Source: Candidatus Iainarchaeum sp. (lineage in GTDB: Archaea; Iainarchaeota; Iainarchaeia; Iainarchaeales; UBA10219). From it: DNA of 64,000 bases. The notes beneath the pieces were generated by a model. The model did no database searches and was not told the DNA's origin. It saw only the letters and a program-made list of their open reading frames with translations. The position numbers and the translations under genes are program-made. Shown here one piece after another: positions 48,760 to 58,689 of the stretch; positions within the stretch are counted from its first letter, which is position 1; each line of letters begins with the position of its first letter. Where the stretch lies: the NCBI GenBank assembly GCA_018304425.1, contig JAGVWE010000004.1:123181-187180 (forward strand), given 5' to 3'.

Positions 48760-49947
48760 TCACTTCACGCGTTCCAGGAACGCCAGGCACTCCACGTGCG
48801 GCGTGTTGGGGAACAAGTCAAAGCCCTTGAGGCTCTTCACCTTGTACTCGGGCTGGAACAGCTCCAGGTCCTCGGCCAGCGAGAGCGGGTTGCAGGAAAC
48901 ATAAGCCATTTCCCTGGGCCCCAGGCCCTTCACCCGTTCGATGAGCCGCGCGCCCAACCCCGACCGCGGCGGGTCAATCAAGGCGTACTCGAAGGTGTGC
49001 GTCAGGTTCTTGATGCGCTTGCGCACGTCGCCGGACAGGAAAGTCGTGTTCTTGACCTCGTTCAATTCCGCGTTCTTCCTCGCGAGCCTCGCCGAGTCCT
49101 CGTCCAACTCGATGCCGTAGACGACCTTCGCCTTTTTGGCGGCGGGAATGGACAACGCCCCCACCCCGCAGAAGAGGTCCAAGACCTTGTCCTCCGCCTT
49201 TAACCCGGCAATGGCTTCGGCGAACATTTTCTCGGCCAGCACGGGGTTCACCTGGAAGAACGTGTTCGGCTCGATGCGGAACGTGCAGCCCAAGAGCTTT
49301 TCGCGGATGAAGGGCTCGCCCCACGTCCGGATGACCTGTCCATGGGAGTGGTCGGACAGGGAGTCCTGCAACAGCCAGTTGATGCTTTGGACGTCGATTT
49401 TCTCGCGCAACGCGCGCACGGCCTCCTGCAACTGGAATTCCTCCACCATGCTGTAGGAAACGAAGTTCGCCATGCGCTCGCCGGTCGTCTTCGACTCCCG
49501 GATCACGAGGTAGCGCAGGAACCCTTCGTGCTTGACCGGGTCGTGGAAGGAAACGTTCCTCGCCTTCAAGGCCTCCAACGCCGTCAACGCGATTTGGTTG
49601 GCTTCCTTGGACACCAGCAGGCAATCGCTTACCTGGAAGGCCTTCGAGTAGTCCTCGCGCGTCCTATACCCGATGGCCCCGTTGAGGCAACTCAACTCAA
49701 TCTTGTTCCGGTAATAGATTTGGTTGGGCGAGGGCTCGACGGTAACGGCTTGGCCGGCCGTGAACTGGCCCAGCTCCTGTCCAAGAATCTGCGACTTCAA
49801 CGCCAACTGCTTTTCGTAGGGGAGGGGCATGACCCGGCAGCCATTACAGGTTTCCCAGTGCACGCACTGGGCCTTGCCGGGGGCGCCCTGCAAGAAGTCC
49901 TTCACCAGCCGGTCCAAGACCTTGCCCTTCTCCTTTTTGTCCACCAA
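48760..49947 (-). CDS. TrmA/RlmD-type RNA (uracil-5-)-methyltransferase
   Basis: FFQVNPVLAEKMFAEAIAGLK..VLDLFCGVGALSIPAA; LIDPPRSGL; AYVSCNPLSLAEDL. Confidence 0.9.
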   Translation of the reverse strand: MVDKKEKGKVLDRLVKDFLQGAPGKAQCVHWETCNGCRVMPLPYEKQLALKSQILGQELGQFTAGQAVTVEPSPNQIYYRNKIELSCLNGAIGYRTREDYSKAFQVSDCLLVSKEANQIALTALEALKARNVSFHDPVKHEGFLRYLVIRESKTTGERMANFVSYSMVEEFQLQEAVRALREKIDVQSINWLLQDSLSDHSHGQVIRTWGEPFIREKLLGCTFRIEPNTFFQVNPVLAEKMFAEAIAGLKAEDKVLDLFCGVGALSIPAAKKAKVVYGIELDEDSARLARKNAELNEVKNTTFLSGDVRKRIKNLTHTFEYALIDPPRSGLGARLIERVKGLGPREMAYVSCNPLSLAEDLELFQPEYKVKSLKGFDLFPNTPHVECLAFLERVK

Positions 49948-50005
49948 AAAACAGCACCCAGCTAATAAGCTATGAAGGACTATTAATTCGTTGCGGTCTC
50001 CAAGG

Positions 50006-51127
50006 CTATTTCTCGAACACGACCAGGCTCTCGTTGACGGTGCCGGTCTTCATCGAGCGCAGGGCGTGGCACTGGATTTTCCGGCAAGGAATTATCTCCA
50101 CCGGCTTGAAACCCACGCGTTGCCCGAGCTCCGCCAGCAACTGGTCGCTTTCCACCAACTGGTCGGGAAAGCACCCTCCAGCGATGTTGAAAACGGCCTT
50201 GGCGCCGGGCTTCAGCGCGGGCAAGCAGTTCCGCAAGACCTTTTCAAGGTCCTCGAAGTAAGCCCTGGCAATCGGCGGCAAGCCAGCGCCCGTCGCAGGC
50301 GCCCCGCCCTCGTCCGCGGCCTCCTCGCCGATGAACGCGCGGAGCCTGGTTTCCTGGGCCTTGAAGAACAACGCCAACTCCATCTTGTAAACCGTCGTGT
50401 ACTCGATTTTGTTCAGGTACGGTGGCGAGGTAATCAGGCCGCCGAAGTGGTTTTCCACGAAACTCGTCTTGCGGGCATCGCTTTCCACGGCTTCGGGCTC
50501 CACGGCAGGCAGCCCCCTTTCGGGGGCAGGGGGACTCTTTTTCAGGTCGCGGTACATGAACTTGAGCTTGCTGAAAAAAAGTTTTTTGACGGGCAGCGGG
50601 GGCTTCTTCTCGCGCCGCAGGCTCCCGCCGGCCTTGACCGCGTTGGCCACCCTTCCAGCGGTGTCCACCAGGCCCAGCAATAGGAAGTCGCGGATGAGCT
50701 CGTCCTTCATTTCCTCGATTCTTTCCTTGTAGAACAAAATGTTTTCCAGGGTCTTCGCATAAAACAATTTCCGCACCCAGTCCTGCTTGGGCGGGTTGCC
50801 CTTGAACTCGGGCTTCAGCTTCTTCAACTCCAGCACCGCGTTCCGCAGCCCCTCCAAGTCGTAGGCATGGGTCTTCGCGCGGGCTGCGAGCAAGGCCAGG
50901 GGCGAGACATCGATTCCAACCGACATCAGCCCGCGTTGCTTGCACGCCAGCAGGGTCGTGCCCGAACCGCAGAACGGGTCGAGGACGGGCTCCTCCATCC
51001 GGTAGCGGTCAATGCAGTAATCGACGAGGCCGCGGCTGAACCCCTCCTTGTAGTAGAACCAGTTGTGGATGGGCTCGCGCTTGTTCGGCGTGAAGGTAAC
51101 GGCTTCCGCGAGGTTGACCTCGTGCAT
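50006..51127 (-). CDS. Orphan SAM-dependent methyltransferase with TSPPY motif
   Basis: VLDPFCGSGTTLLACKQRGLMSVGIDVSPLA...LITSPPYLNKIEYTTVYKMELALFF. Confidence 0.8.
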   Translation of the reverse strand: MHEVNLAEAVTFTPNKREPIHNWFYYKEGFSRGLVDYCIDRYRMEEPVLDPFCGSGTTLLACKQRGLMSVGIDVSPLALLAARAKTHAYDLEGLRNAVLELKKLKPEFKGNPPKQDWVRKLFYAKTLENILFYKERIEEMKDELIRDFLLLGLVDTAGRVANAVKAGGSLRREKKPPLPVKKLFFSKLKFMYRDLKKSPPAPERGLPAVEPEAVESDARKTSFVENHFGGLITSPPYLNKIEYTTVYKMELALFFKAQETRLRAFIGEEAADEGGAPATGAGLPPIARAYFEDLEKVLRNCLPALKPGAKAVFNIAGGCFPDQLVESDQLLAELGQRVGFKPVEIIPCRKIQCHALRSMKTGTVNESLVVFEK

Positions 51128-51175
51128 GCAAGGAATTAGGCGGGCAACGCTTTTAAGCCAACGGCTTTGACCCGG

Positions 51176-51565
51176 TTAGGGCAGCGCCAAGTAGAGGATG
51201 ATCAAGCCCACCACGACCTTGAAGAAGGCCGCGTACCGGATGAAGGTGTTCGACTTCTTGGCCATGGCCTCGGCCACCGCGACGATTCCCTCGCGGAACG
51301 CAAAGCACAGGACTCCAAAGCCCACCATGACGACGCCGAAGAACGAGGCCAGGATGGCGAGCAAGTCGACCTCCGGCCAAATCGTGTACAAGGCGGTTGC
51401 CCCCACCAGGGCAGCCAAGGCGCCCAAGAACTTCGTGTTCTTCCGCACCATTCGCGTGACGAAGCCCTTGAACTTGCCCGGGTTGATGACCGCGGGAATC
51501 CGCGTAATCACGAGCAGCAAGCCAAAGACGAACGCAACCGTCCGCACGGGGTCAACCAATTGCAT
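51176..51565 (-). CDS. Predicted membrane protein
   Basis: Four hydrophobic segments. Confidence 0.6.
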   Translation of the reverse strand: MQLVDPVRTVAFVFGLLLVITRIPAVINPGKFKGFVTRMVRKNTKFLGALAALVGATALYTIWPEVDLLAILASFFGVVMVGFGVLCFAFREGIVAVAEAMAKKSNTFIRYAAFFKVVVGLIILYLALP

Positions 51566-51650
51566 GGCATAATTAGCGCTGAACTACAATTTAAGGCTAA
51601 CGTTCGCGTGCTGGGCCGTTTTTCCCGCTTTTCCCCCCACCCGCGGCCCC

Positions 51651-53429
51651 TTACACCTTGAACCATTCCAGCTTGTCCACGGGTTCCCCGGCCGCGCACT
51701 CCCGGAGTTCTTTCAGGAGCTCGGCGCGGTCTTCGAGGACAACGCGGCCCTCCATGAAGTCCGCGATTTTTCCAGCGAAGACGCGGGTGGCGGTCATCAT
51801 GGGCAGGACGACGAAGTCCGCCCCGCACTCGTACAAGGCAAGGGCTTCCCGGAAGTACTCGGCGCGCGCAATCACCTGGGCGCGCGGGTTGTTGGCCTTC
51901 ACGGCCCTGAGAATGTGGACTTCCTCCTCGAAGTCCGGCACCGTCAGAATCACGAGCCGGGCCTTCATCAACCCGGTCTTCTCCCACATGCCCTCGTTGG
52001 ACGCGGAACCCATGACGGCCTTGAAGCCGCGTGCAATGGCGTGTTTCACGACTTCGGGGTTGCGGTCCACGAGCACCACGCTTTCGTCTCTTTCGGCCAG
52101 CATCTCCGCGATGGTGTACCCGTTCCGGCCCGCGCCCACGACCACGGCGTGCTGGGCCATGCCCTCCTCAAGGTTCTCGTAGGCCGCGAGCTTCCGCCGG
52201 AAAAACCCCTTCCAGGTCTTGGACGCGAAAAAGGTTTCGCTCACCTTGTTGACGACGCGGTAAAAGTTCTTGTCGCCCGCGTTGAAGTAGGGCGCGATGG
52301 CCATGGAGGCGCCGACCAGCACGATGAGCCACGAGTAAAGGCCCTGGCTGATTTGGCCGAGCTGCAGGCCCTCCTTGGCGATGATGAGCGAGAACTCCGA
52401 GACGTTGCCGAGCCCGGCCGCGGCGAAGACCGCGTTCCGCGCCCCATAGCCGCCGAGGACCGTGGCCGCGAAATACGCGAGGGGCTTGACGAAGTACACG
52501 CCCAGCAGCGAGACCGCGATGACGGCGGGGCTGATGTTGATGCCGCTGAAGTCCAGCTGCATGCCGAGGGTGACGAAGAAGATGGCCGCGAAAAAGTCGC
52601 GGAGGACCTTGATTTTTTCGTGCACGTCGTCGCTGTACGGCAACGAGGAAAGCGAGACGCCGGCGATGAAGGACGCGACCGCGACCGAGAAGCCGGTCAG
52701 GCCCGCGACGCCGATGAAGAACAGGCAGCAGGCCACGGCCGCCAGGAACAGGAGTTCACTGGATTTCGAGGCCAACGCGAACAGGGGCGGGTAAGCGAAG
52801 CGGTGCAGGAGGTAGGCGAGGGCAATCAATCCAATGGCGGGGGCCAGCGAGGCGGCCACGCTGCCCACGTTGAGGCCGGCCGAGAAATTGGCCAGCAAGG
52901 GCAGCACCATCACCACCAGCAGGTCCTCGACCAGGAGGAAGCCGACCGTGAGCTGGCCGTGCAGGGCATGGATTTTCTTGCTCTCCGTCAGCATCTTCAC
53001 GATGACGGTGGTTGAACCGAAGGCGACGGTAGCACCCATGAACACGGCTTCGTTGAACGGCAGCCCGGCCATGGAGCTCAGCAGGGCAACGACGGAAACC
53101 GTGATGGCGACCTGTGCAACGGCCCCCAGCAAAATGGTTTTGCCGAGCACGGAGAGCTTGCCGATGTTGGCCTCGACCCCCACGGCGAACAACATCAAGG
53201 CGATGCCGAACTCGCCCAGGACCTTCAGGGTTTCCAGGTTTTCCACGCCCAGGCTTATCCCGCCTATTTGGAGGTTCAGGGAGGCGAGGCCCATGGGGCC
53301 CAGCAGGAGCCCGGCCGCGATGAACGCCAGGAACAGGGGCTGCCGGAGCATGACGGCCAGGTAGCTGAGCGCAGTGGCCACCAACACAATCAAGCCGACT
53401 TCAAACAGCCAGGCAAACTCGGGCGTCAT
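51651..53429 (-). CDS. CPA2/KefB-type cation:proton antiporter with TrkA-N domain
   Basis: FGEFGIALMLFAVGVE; VEDLLVVMVLPLL; AVVVGAGRNGYTIAEMLAERDESVVLVDRNPE. Confidence 0.93.
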   Translation of the reverse strand: MTPEFAWLFEVGLIVLVATALSYLAVMLRQPLFLAFIAAGLLLGPMGLASLNLQIGGISLGVENLETLKVLGEFGIALMLFAVGVEANIGKLSVLGKTILLGAVAQVAITVSVVALLSSMAGLPFNEAVFMGATVAFGSTTVIVKMLTESKKIHALHGQLTVGFLLVEDLLVVMVLPLLANFSAGLNVGSVAASLAPAIGLIALAYLLHRFAYPPLFALASKSSELLFLAAVACCLFFIGVAGLTGFSVAVASFIAGVSLSSLPYSDDVHEKIKVLRDFFAAIFFVTLGMQLDFSGINISPAVIAVSLLGVYFVKPLAYFAATVLGGYGARNAVFAAAGLGNVSEFSLIIAKEGLQLGQISQGLYSWLIVLVGASMAIAPYFNAGDKNFYRVVNKVSETFFASKTWKGFFRRKLAAYENLEEGMAQHAVVVGAGRNGYTIAEMLAERDESVVLVDRNPEVVKHAIARGFKAVMGSASNEGMWEKTGLMKARLVILTVPDFEEEVHILRAVKANNPRAQVIARAEYFREALALYECGADFVVLPMMTATRVFAGKIADFMEGRVVLEDRAELLKELRECAAGEPVDKLEWFKV

Positions 53430-53827
53430 GCAATGATAACCCTGCCCTTCTTCTTGGGCGGAACCGGTTTGGCCTTGAATTCGAGCACGACTTCAGGGCT
53501 TAAATCGTCTTTCTTGATGTCCCCTGCCAGCATCAGGCCCAGCTTGGCGCCCTTCTTGCCCAAGGCGACCATGCCGTACTTGGACTCGACTTCCATGACT
53601 TCCACCATTTTGCCGTTGAATTCGGTGGTCATGTTCTTGCTGATGGTTCCTTCCACGAGCTCGCCGATGACGTAGGTTTCCTTGGTCCCGAAAAACTGCT
53701 CTACCTTGATAACTTTGACCTTCGCGGTGCCCAGCACGCCCGTGCCCTGGCTGGGCTTCACGATCTGCGTGTTCCCGCCTGCCCTGGGGTTGTCTTCCCC
53801 AAACGTCAGACCCACTAAGCCGCCCAT
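53426..53827 (-). CDS. EF-Tu domain 2-like small protein
   Basis: AKVKVIKVEQFFGTKETYVIGELVEGTISKNM..FNGKMVEVMEVESKYGMVALGKKGAKLGLMLAGDIKKDDL. Confidence 0.6.
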   Translation of the reverse strand: MGGLVGLTFGEDNPRAGGNTQIVKPSQGTGVLGTAKVKVIKVEQFFGTKETYVIGELVEGTISKNMTTEFNGKMVEVMEVESKYGMVALGKKGAKLGLMLAGDIKKDDLSPEVVLEFKAKPVPPKKKGRVIIA

Positions 53828-53895
53828 GCAATCACGCTAAGTAATAGGCCAACGTCATTTATAATTGTTTTCCTCCAACCGTCTTCCAGAGGGGC

Positions 53896-54621
53896 ATGAA
53901 AAAAGTCGCCTACGTTTCGGGGCCACGCGACTTGGGGGAAAAGGCCAGGACCTGGTTGAAGAAAGTCAGGGACCTCCATCCACGGCCCCCCGCATTCCAG
54001 TTCCCTTCCGTGCATGCTGCGCATGCTGCGCATGCTGCGCATGCTGCGCATGCCGCCTTGTTCGTCGTCGACCTGCAGAACTTCTTCCTCGACCCCGCCT
54101 CGCATGCCTTCGTCCCCGCCGCCCCCGCCATCCTGCCAAACGTGCAGTCCCTGCTGGCGGCCTTCCGGGAAGCCGGCCGGCCAGTGGTCTTCACGCGCTA
54201 TGCCGTGGCCGACGGCGAAAGCCCGGGCCTCATGGGGGAATGGTGGAGGGACTCGGTCAGGGAAGGCAGCGAGGCTTCCGCCATCGTTTCGCGCCTGCAG
54301 CCGCTTCCCGGGGAACTCGTCCTCCGCAAGCGCTCCTACAGCGCCTTCCAGGGAACCAATTTAGAGCAGCACCTGAGGGCAGCGGGCGTGGACTCCGTGG
54401 TCATTTCGGGGGTGCTGACGCACCTCTGCTGTGACACCCTGGCCCGCGAGGCCTTCACCCGGGACTTCAAGCCCTATCTGGTCGTGGATGCAACGGCTTC
54501 CTACAACGAGGACCTGCACCTGTCCAGCCTCAAAACCCTTTCCCATGGCTTTGCCGTGGCCCTCACCGCGGACGAGGTCCTGCAAGCGCTTCGGGGCACC
54601 AGGGCCCGGAGGAGACGATGA
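53896..54621 (+). CDS. Isochorismatase-family cysteine hydrolase with repeat-bearing N-terminus
   Basis: ALFVVDLQNFFLDPASHAF; VVISGVLTHLCCDTLAREAFTRDFKPYLVVDATA. Confidence 0.88.
   Translation: MKKVAYVSGPRDLGEKARTWLKKVRDLHPRPPAFQFPSVHAAHAAHAAHAAHAALFVVDLQNFFLDPASHAFVPAAPAILPNVQSLLAAFREAGRPVVFTRYAVADGESPGLMGEWWRDSVREGSEASAIVSRLQPLPGELVLRKRSYSAFQGTNLEQHLRAAGVDSVVISGVLTHLCCDTLAREAFTRDFKPYLVVDATASYNEDLHLSSLKTLSHGFAVALTADEVLQALRGTRARRRR
54012..54055 (+). repeat. 9-nt tandem repeat (CATGCTGCG)n encoding (HAA)n
   Basis: tgcatgctgcgcatgctgcgcatgctgcgcatgctgcgcatgcc. Confidence 0.9.
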
Positions 54622-55559
54622 CCCGTGACGCCATCGTGGGCGGTGCCATCGTCGACGTCCTCGTGGTGGGCGCTGGCCCTGCGGGGCTGTCAGCTTCCAT
54701 CCAGTTGCAGCGCATGGGCTTCAAGCCCCTGGTCCTCGAAAAAAACCGGGTCGGTGGCTTGCTGCGCAACGCGCGTTGGGTGGAGAACTTCCTCGGCTTT
54801 CCGGATGGCCTTGCCGGGAAAAGACTTGCCGCCTTGTTCGAGCGCCAGGCACGAGCGCAGGGCGTGGAGGTCAGAAAGGCGGTGGTGACCGGCGTCACGC
54901 GGGAAAAGAATGGGTTCGTGGTGCGCGCGGGCCGGAAGCGCTTCCGGTCGCGTGCCCTCGTCCTTGCCACGGGCACGGCGCCCAGGCCACTGGGGGTTCC
55001 AGGGGAAAAAGCCCTGGCCGGCAAAAAGCTGTTCTACTCCGTCGAGGAAATGCCGGCCTTGAAGCGCGGCCAAGCCAGGGGTTGGACCCTGGCCGTCATC
55101 GGTTCGGGAGACATTGCCTTCGACTATGCCTTGAACCTCGCCGACCAAGGCATTCGTGTGCGGCTGCTGTTGCGGGGCTCGAAGCCGAAGTGCATTCCAC
55201 GCCTCCGGGCAGCGGTTGGCAAGCATCCACGCATTGCCGTGTACCCGCATGCCGTGGTGCGGGGTCTTTCAAGCCAGGGCCACAAGGCCCTCCTTGAAGT
55301 GGCCGTGAACGGCCGGCGGCAATCAATGTCAGTGGATCGGGTCCTGGCCGCGGTCGGCCGGCAGCCCTGCCTGGATTTCCTGCCCCGGGCCTGGCAAAAG
55401 CGCTTGCGCAGGGAAGGGCGCGCCCTCGAGGGAGTGGGGCTTTGCCTGGCGGGAGACGCGGATGCAAACAATTTTAGGCATGCCGGCATAGCAATGGGTG
55501 AGGGTTTGCGCGCCGCCATGTTCCTGGGAGGGTTTTTGTCGCATGCTTCGAGTGATTGA
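54618..55559 (+). CDS. Thioredoxin reductase-like FAD-dependent oxidoreductase
   Basis: VDVLVVGAGPAGLSASIQLQRMGFKPLVLEKNRVGGLLRNA; second Rossmann LAVIGSGDIAFDYAL; lacks CxxC. Confidence 0.85.
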   Translation: MTRDAIVGGAIVDVLVVGAGPAGLSASIQLQRMGFKPLVLEKNRVGGLLRNARWVENFLGFPDGLAGKRLAALFERQARAQGVEVRKAVVTGVTREKNGFVVRAGRKRFRSRALVLATGTAPRPLGVPGEKALAGKKLFYSVEEMPALKRGQARGWTLAVIGSGDIAFDYALNLADQGIRVRLLLRGSKPKCIPRLRAAVGKHPRIAVYPHAVVRGLSSQGHKALLEVAVNGRRQSMSVDRVLAAVGRQPCLDFLPRAWQKRLRREGRALEGVGLCLAGDADANNFRHAGIAMGEGLRAAMFLGGFLSHASSD

Positions 55560-56478
55560 GTCCACGGGAAAAGAGGGGCTGGCCACGGTTTTCGTGGCAA
55601 GGACCGGGAACGGCCGGCTCATCGAGTTCGCGGAGTCCTTCCAGCCCGGCCAGTCCATTGACCAGAAGTGGGTGTTGATTCTCTCCGTCATGCATGGCTG
55701 CCCCGTGCGCTGCCTCATGTGCGACGCGGGCCAGGCTTTTCTGGGCAACCTCTCCAAGGAGGACATCCTTGCGCAAGTCGGTTACCTGGTGCGACGGCGG
55801 TTCCCCGATGGCAGGGTGCCGAGCCGGAAATTCAAGGTGCAGTTCACGCGCATGGGCGAGCCCGCGTACAACCCCGCTGTGCTCGAAGCCCTGGAAGAGC
55901 TGCCGCGCCGGTTTGACGCCCCCGGCCTGATTCCATCGGTGTCCACGGTCGCGCCCCTTGACCGGGAAGGGTTTTTCGAGTCCCTCCTGGAAGTCAAGCA
56001 ACGACTGTACCGGCAGGGGCATTTCCAGTTGCAGTTCTCCGTCCACTCCACGGACGAGGCAAAGCGGGACCAGCTCATCCCGGTCAAGAAATGGGGGCTC
56101 CGCGACCTCGCCTCCTATGGGGAACGGTTTTTCGAGGCAGGGGACCGAAAGGTCACGCTCAACTTCGCGCTCATGCAGGGCTATCCCGTGGAACCAAAGC
56201 GGGTCGCGGAATTCTTCGACCCGCGGAAGTTCCTGGTCAAGATAACCCCCTTGAACCCCACCCAGAAAGCCGCGAGCAACCGCCTGCTCCCGGCCTTTGA
56301 CGCCTGCCGTGAAAACCCCGTGCCGGAGCTCGTGCAGGGGTTCAAGGACCTGGGCTTTGACGTCATCCTGAGCATCGGTGACCTCGAAGAAAACCAGGTG
56401 GGCAGCAACTGCGGCCAGTTCGTGAGCGCCCTGGAAGCGACCCGCCTCGCCAAACCCAGGATAGTCCAATCAGAATAA
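55543..56478 (+). CDS. RlmN-like radical SAM protein
   Basis: VLILSVMHGCPVRCLMCDAGQAFLGNLSKEDILAQV (CxxxCxxC); KFKVQFTRMGEPAYNPAVLEAL. Confidence 0.85.
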   Translation: MLRVIESTGKEGLATVFVARTGNGRLIEFAESFQPGQSIDQKWVLILSVMHGCPVRCLMCDAGQAFLGNLSKEDILAQVGYLVRRRFPDGRVPSRKFKVQFTRMGEPAYNPAVLEALEELPRRFDAPGLIPSVSTVAPLDREGFFESLLEVKQRLYRQGHFQLQFSVHSTDEAKRDQLIPVKKWGLRDLASYGERFFEAGDRKVTLNFALMQGYPVEPKRVAEFFDPRKFLVKITPLNPTQKAASNRLLPAFDACRENPVPELVQGFKDLGFDVILSIGDLEENQVGSNCGQFVSALEATRLAKPRIVQSE

Positions 56479-56542
56479 TTTGTTCAAGTAATTATTAATA
56501 ATGGAATAACGTGTTTGTTTTATTAAGGGTTGGGGAGCAAAT

Positions 56543-57523
56543 ATGGGTATGCATTTCATGGGCGCCATGCTTGCCGGGCAGGTCTCCCGTTCCGCGGACA
56601 CCATCCGCCTGCACCGCCTGGCCCGGGATGGCCACGCGAAAAAAGAGGAATTCCTTGCCTCGGCTTCGAAGGACGCACAAGCCATCCTCAAAGCCCAGGC
56701 CCAGGGTTTCGCCTTCGTCTCCGGCGGCCAGGTCGAATGGCTGGACTTGTTCCGGCCCATCGCGGCCACCTTTGCGGGGTTTGAGCGGAAGGGCTCGGAG
56801 GGCGAGGACGCCATCGGCCCCGTGACGCGCTGGTTCCGGACCAACACCTTTTACCGGAAGCCCCACGTCAACAAGCGGATTTCAGCCGAAGGCGGGGAAC
56901 TCATCCCGTTCCTGCCCAAGCTGCCGGGCAAGGGGCTCGCATGCCTGCCAGCGCCCTACACTTTTTGGCGGCTCGTCGAACACTCTTATTACCAGGAGCC
57001 CGCGGAATTCGCGGCAGACTATGCGGCCGCGCTGGCGGCGTCAGCCCCGCACCTGAAAAAGCACGGCTATGATTGCCTGCTGTTCTTGAACCCCTCGGTG
57101 GGCTATGACCTCTCCCGCAACCAGTTCCAGAAACTCGACTGGGCCGCGGACTTCTTCGCGTCCCTCAAAAAGACCGGCTTCACCCTGGGCGTGCACTTCC
57201 CGCTCGCGGACGGCTCGAAAGCCCTTCCAATCGTCGAAGACTCGTCCGTGGACTTCGTCGGCGTGGACTGCATCCACACCGACTTCGCGAAACTCCACTC
57301 GAAGAAGGACCTCTTCCTCGGCCTCGTGGACGCGGCGCGCATCGGCGTCGAAAGCCCCGCGCACCTCACCCAGCAGGCCCGCGCCTGCCTCCAGGAAGCC
57401 GGCTTTTCCGGAAACTTTTACCTGGGCCCCAACGACCGCCTCTTCGAGGTGCCGTATGAGGCCGGGCTCGACAAGGTAAAGTCCCTGGCCCAGGCCGCGA
57501 AACAACTGGAGGCAGCCAAATGA
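56543..57523 (+). CDS. MetE-like protein lacking zinc ligands (N-terminal partner)
   Basis: UROD/MetE-like barrel by context and length; directly precedes the catalytic MetE; no HxC/C zinc motif. Confidence 0.6.
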   Translation: MGMHFMGAMLAGQVSRSADTIRLHRLARDGHAKKEEFLASASKDAQAILKAQAQGFAFVSGGQVEWLDLFRPIAATFAGFERKGSEGEDAIGPVTRWFRTNTFYRKPHVNKRISAEGGELIPFLPKLPGKGLACLPAPYTFWRLVEHSYYQEPAEFAADYAAALAASAPHLKKHGYDCLLFLNPSVGYDLSRNQFQKLDWAADFFASLKKTGFTLGVHFPLADGSKALPIVEDSSVDFVGVDCIHTDFAKLHSKKDLFLGLVDAARIGVESPAHLTQQARACLQEAGFSGNFYLGPNDRLFEVPYEAGLDKVKSLAQAAKQLEAAK

Positions 57524-58689
57524 AGAAAGCCTTTGCTTGCCAGGAAGTCGGCAGCATCCAGCGGCCCATCTGGCGCCAGCAGTTGGAAGCCAAGGCCAAC
57601 AAGGAATGGGTCAAGTCCGCCATGGACTGGGGCGAGAAATTCAACGTCGAGGAGCGCGGGGAACTCCGGCAACTGCTTGAAAAGGACGGGAGCAAGCGCT
57701 CGGCCGGGGAAAAGCAGCGCATCGTCGACATCGCATCTATTTATGTCATCCGCATGCTCGAGCATGCGGGCCTCGACAGGGTCTTCAACGGCGAACAGCC
57801 GCGCACCGAAATGTATGACATGCTGGCCAAGCAGATTCCCGGCATTAAAACCGCGGGCTTCGTGAATTCCTTTGACGCCAACTATTTTCGGAAAGGCATC
57901 ATCGACGGCGAAATCTCCGTCAACCAGGAGGGCATCGACTGGTTCGTGGACGAATTCAGGTTCGTGCAGAAGCACACCCAGCACGCGGTGAAACCCTGCT
58001 TCACGGGGCCCTACACCATGGTGGACTGGTCGTACGTCGAATACTACCGGAAACTCAACGAGAAAAAGGGCTTGAAGCCGTTTGCCGCGCTCCGGCAGGC
58101 GCGCGCCGACGCGGTGCTGGGCTTCGCCCGCCACGTCTTGAACCCCATCGTCCGCGCCCTGGTCAAGGCCGGCGCGGAAATCGTGCAAATAGACGAGCCC
58201 GCCGCGACCACGGATGAAAGCGAGTCCGCCTTGTTCACCGAGGCCATGAACGAGTGCTTCAAGGGCGTGCCAAAGGGAACCGGGAAAGCCATCCACATGT
58301 GTTACAGCAATTACCCCGTGCTCTTCCCGGAGCTCGCGGAATGCAAGGCGGACAGTTACCTGATCGAGTTCACCAACCACGCCTCGGTCAGCCACTTCAA
58401 GCCTGACATGGTGAGCCCCGAAGCCTACAAGTTCATCCAGTCGTTCAACGAGTACAAGGTGCCCGTGAACATGGGAGTCGGGGTAATCGACATCCACTCG
58501 GACCTCGTGGAGAGCCCCGAAGTCATCAAGGAAAGGCTGTTGCACGCCGCCAAGCTCGTGGGAGACGCCTCCCGGGTGCAAGCCAACCCGGACTGCGGCC
58601 TGCGCACGCGGCGCTGGGAGATAGCCGTCCAGAAGCTCGTCAACATGGGGAGGGGCGCGCAATTGGCGCGTGAGGCCCTGGGTGAATGA
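57520..58689 (+). CDS. Core (cobalamin-independent type) methionine synthase catalytic protein
   Basis: IHMCYSNYP, YLIEFTNH, VQANPDCGLRTR zinc-site motifs of MetE. Confidence 0.88.
   Translation: MKKAFACQEVGSIQRPIWRQQLEAKANKEWVKSAMDWGEKFNVEERGELRQLLEKDGSKRSAGEKQRIVDIASIYVIRMLEHAGLDRVFNGEQPRTEMYDMLAKQIPGIKTAGFVNSFDANYFRKGIIDGEISVNQEGIDWFVDEFRFVQKHTQHAVKPCFTGPYTMVDWSYVEYYRKLNEKKGLKPFAALRQARADAVLGFARHVLNPIVRALVKAGAEIVQIDEPAATTDESESALFTEAMNECFKGVPKGTGKAIHMCYSNYPVLFPELAECKADSYLIEFTNHASVSHFKPDMVSPEAYKFIQSFNEYKVPVNMGVGVIDIHSDLVESPEVIKERLLHAAKLVGDASRVQANPDCGLRTRRWEIAVQKLVNMGRGAQLAREALGE

Noticed and set aside
54012-54055. Short tandem palindromic repeat considered as a CRISPR or replication-type iteron array
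   Set aside because: 9-nt unit entirely within an intact ORF; too short for CRISPR and no replication genes nearby
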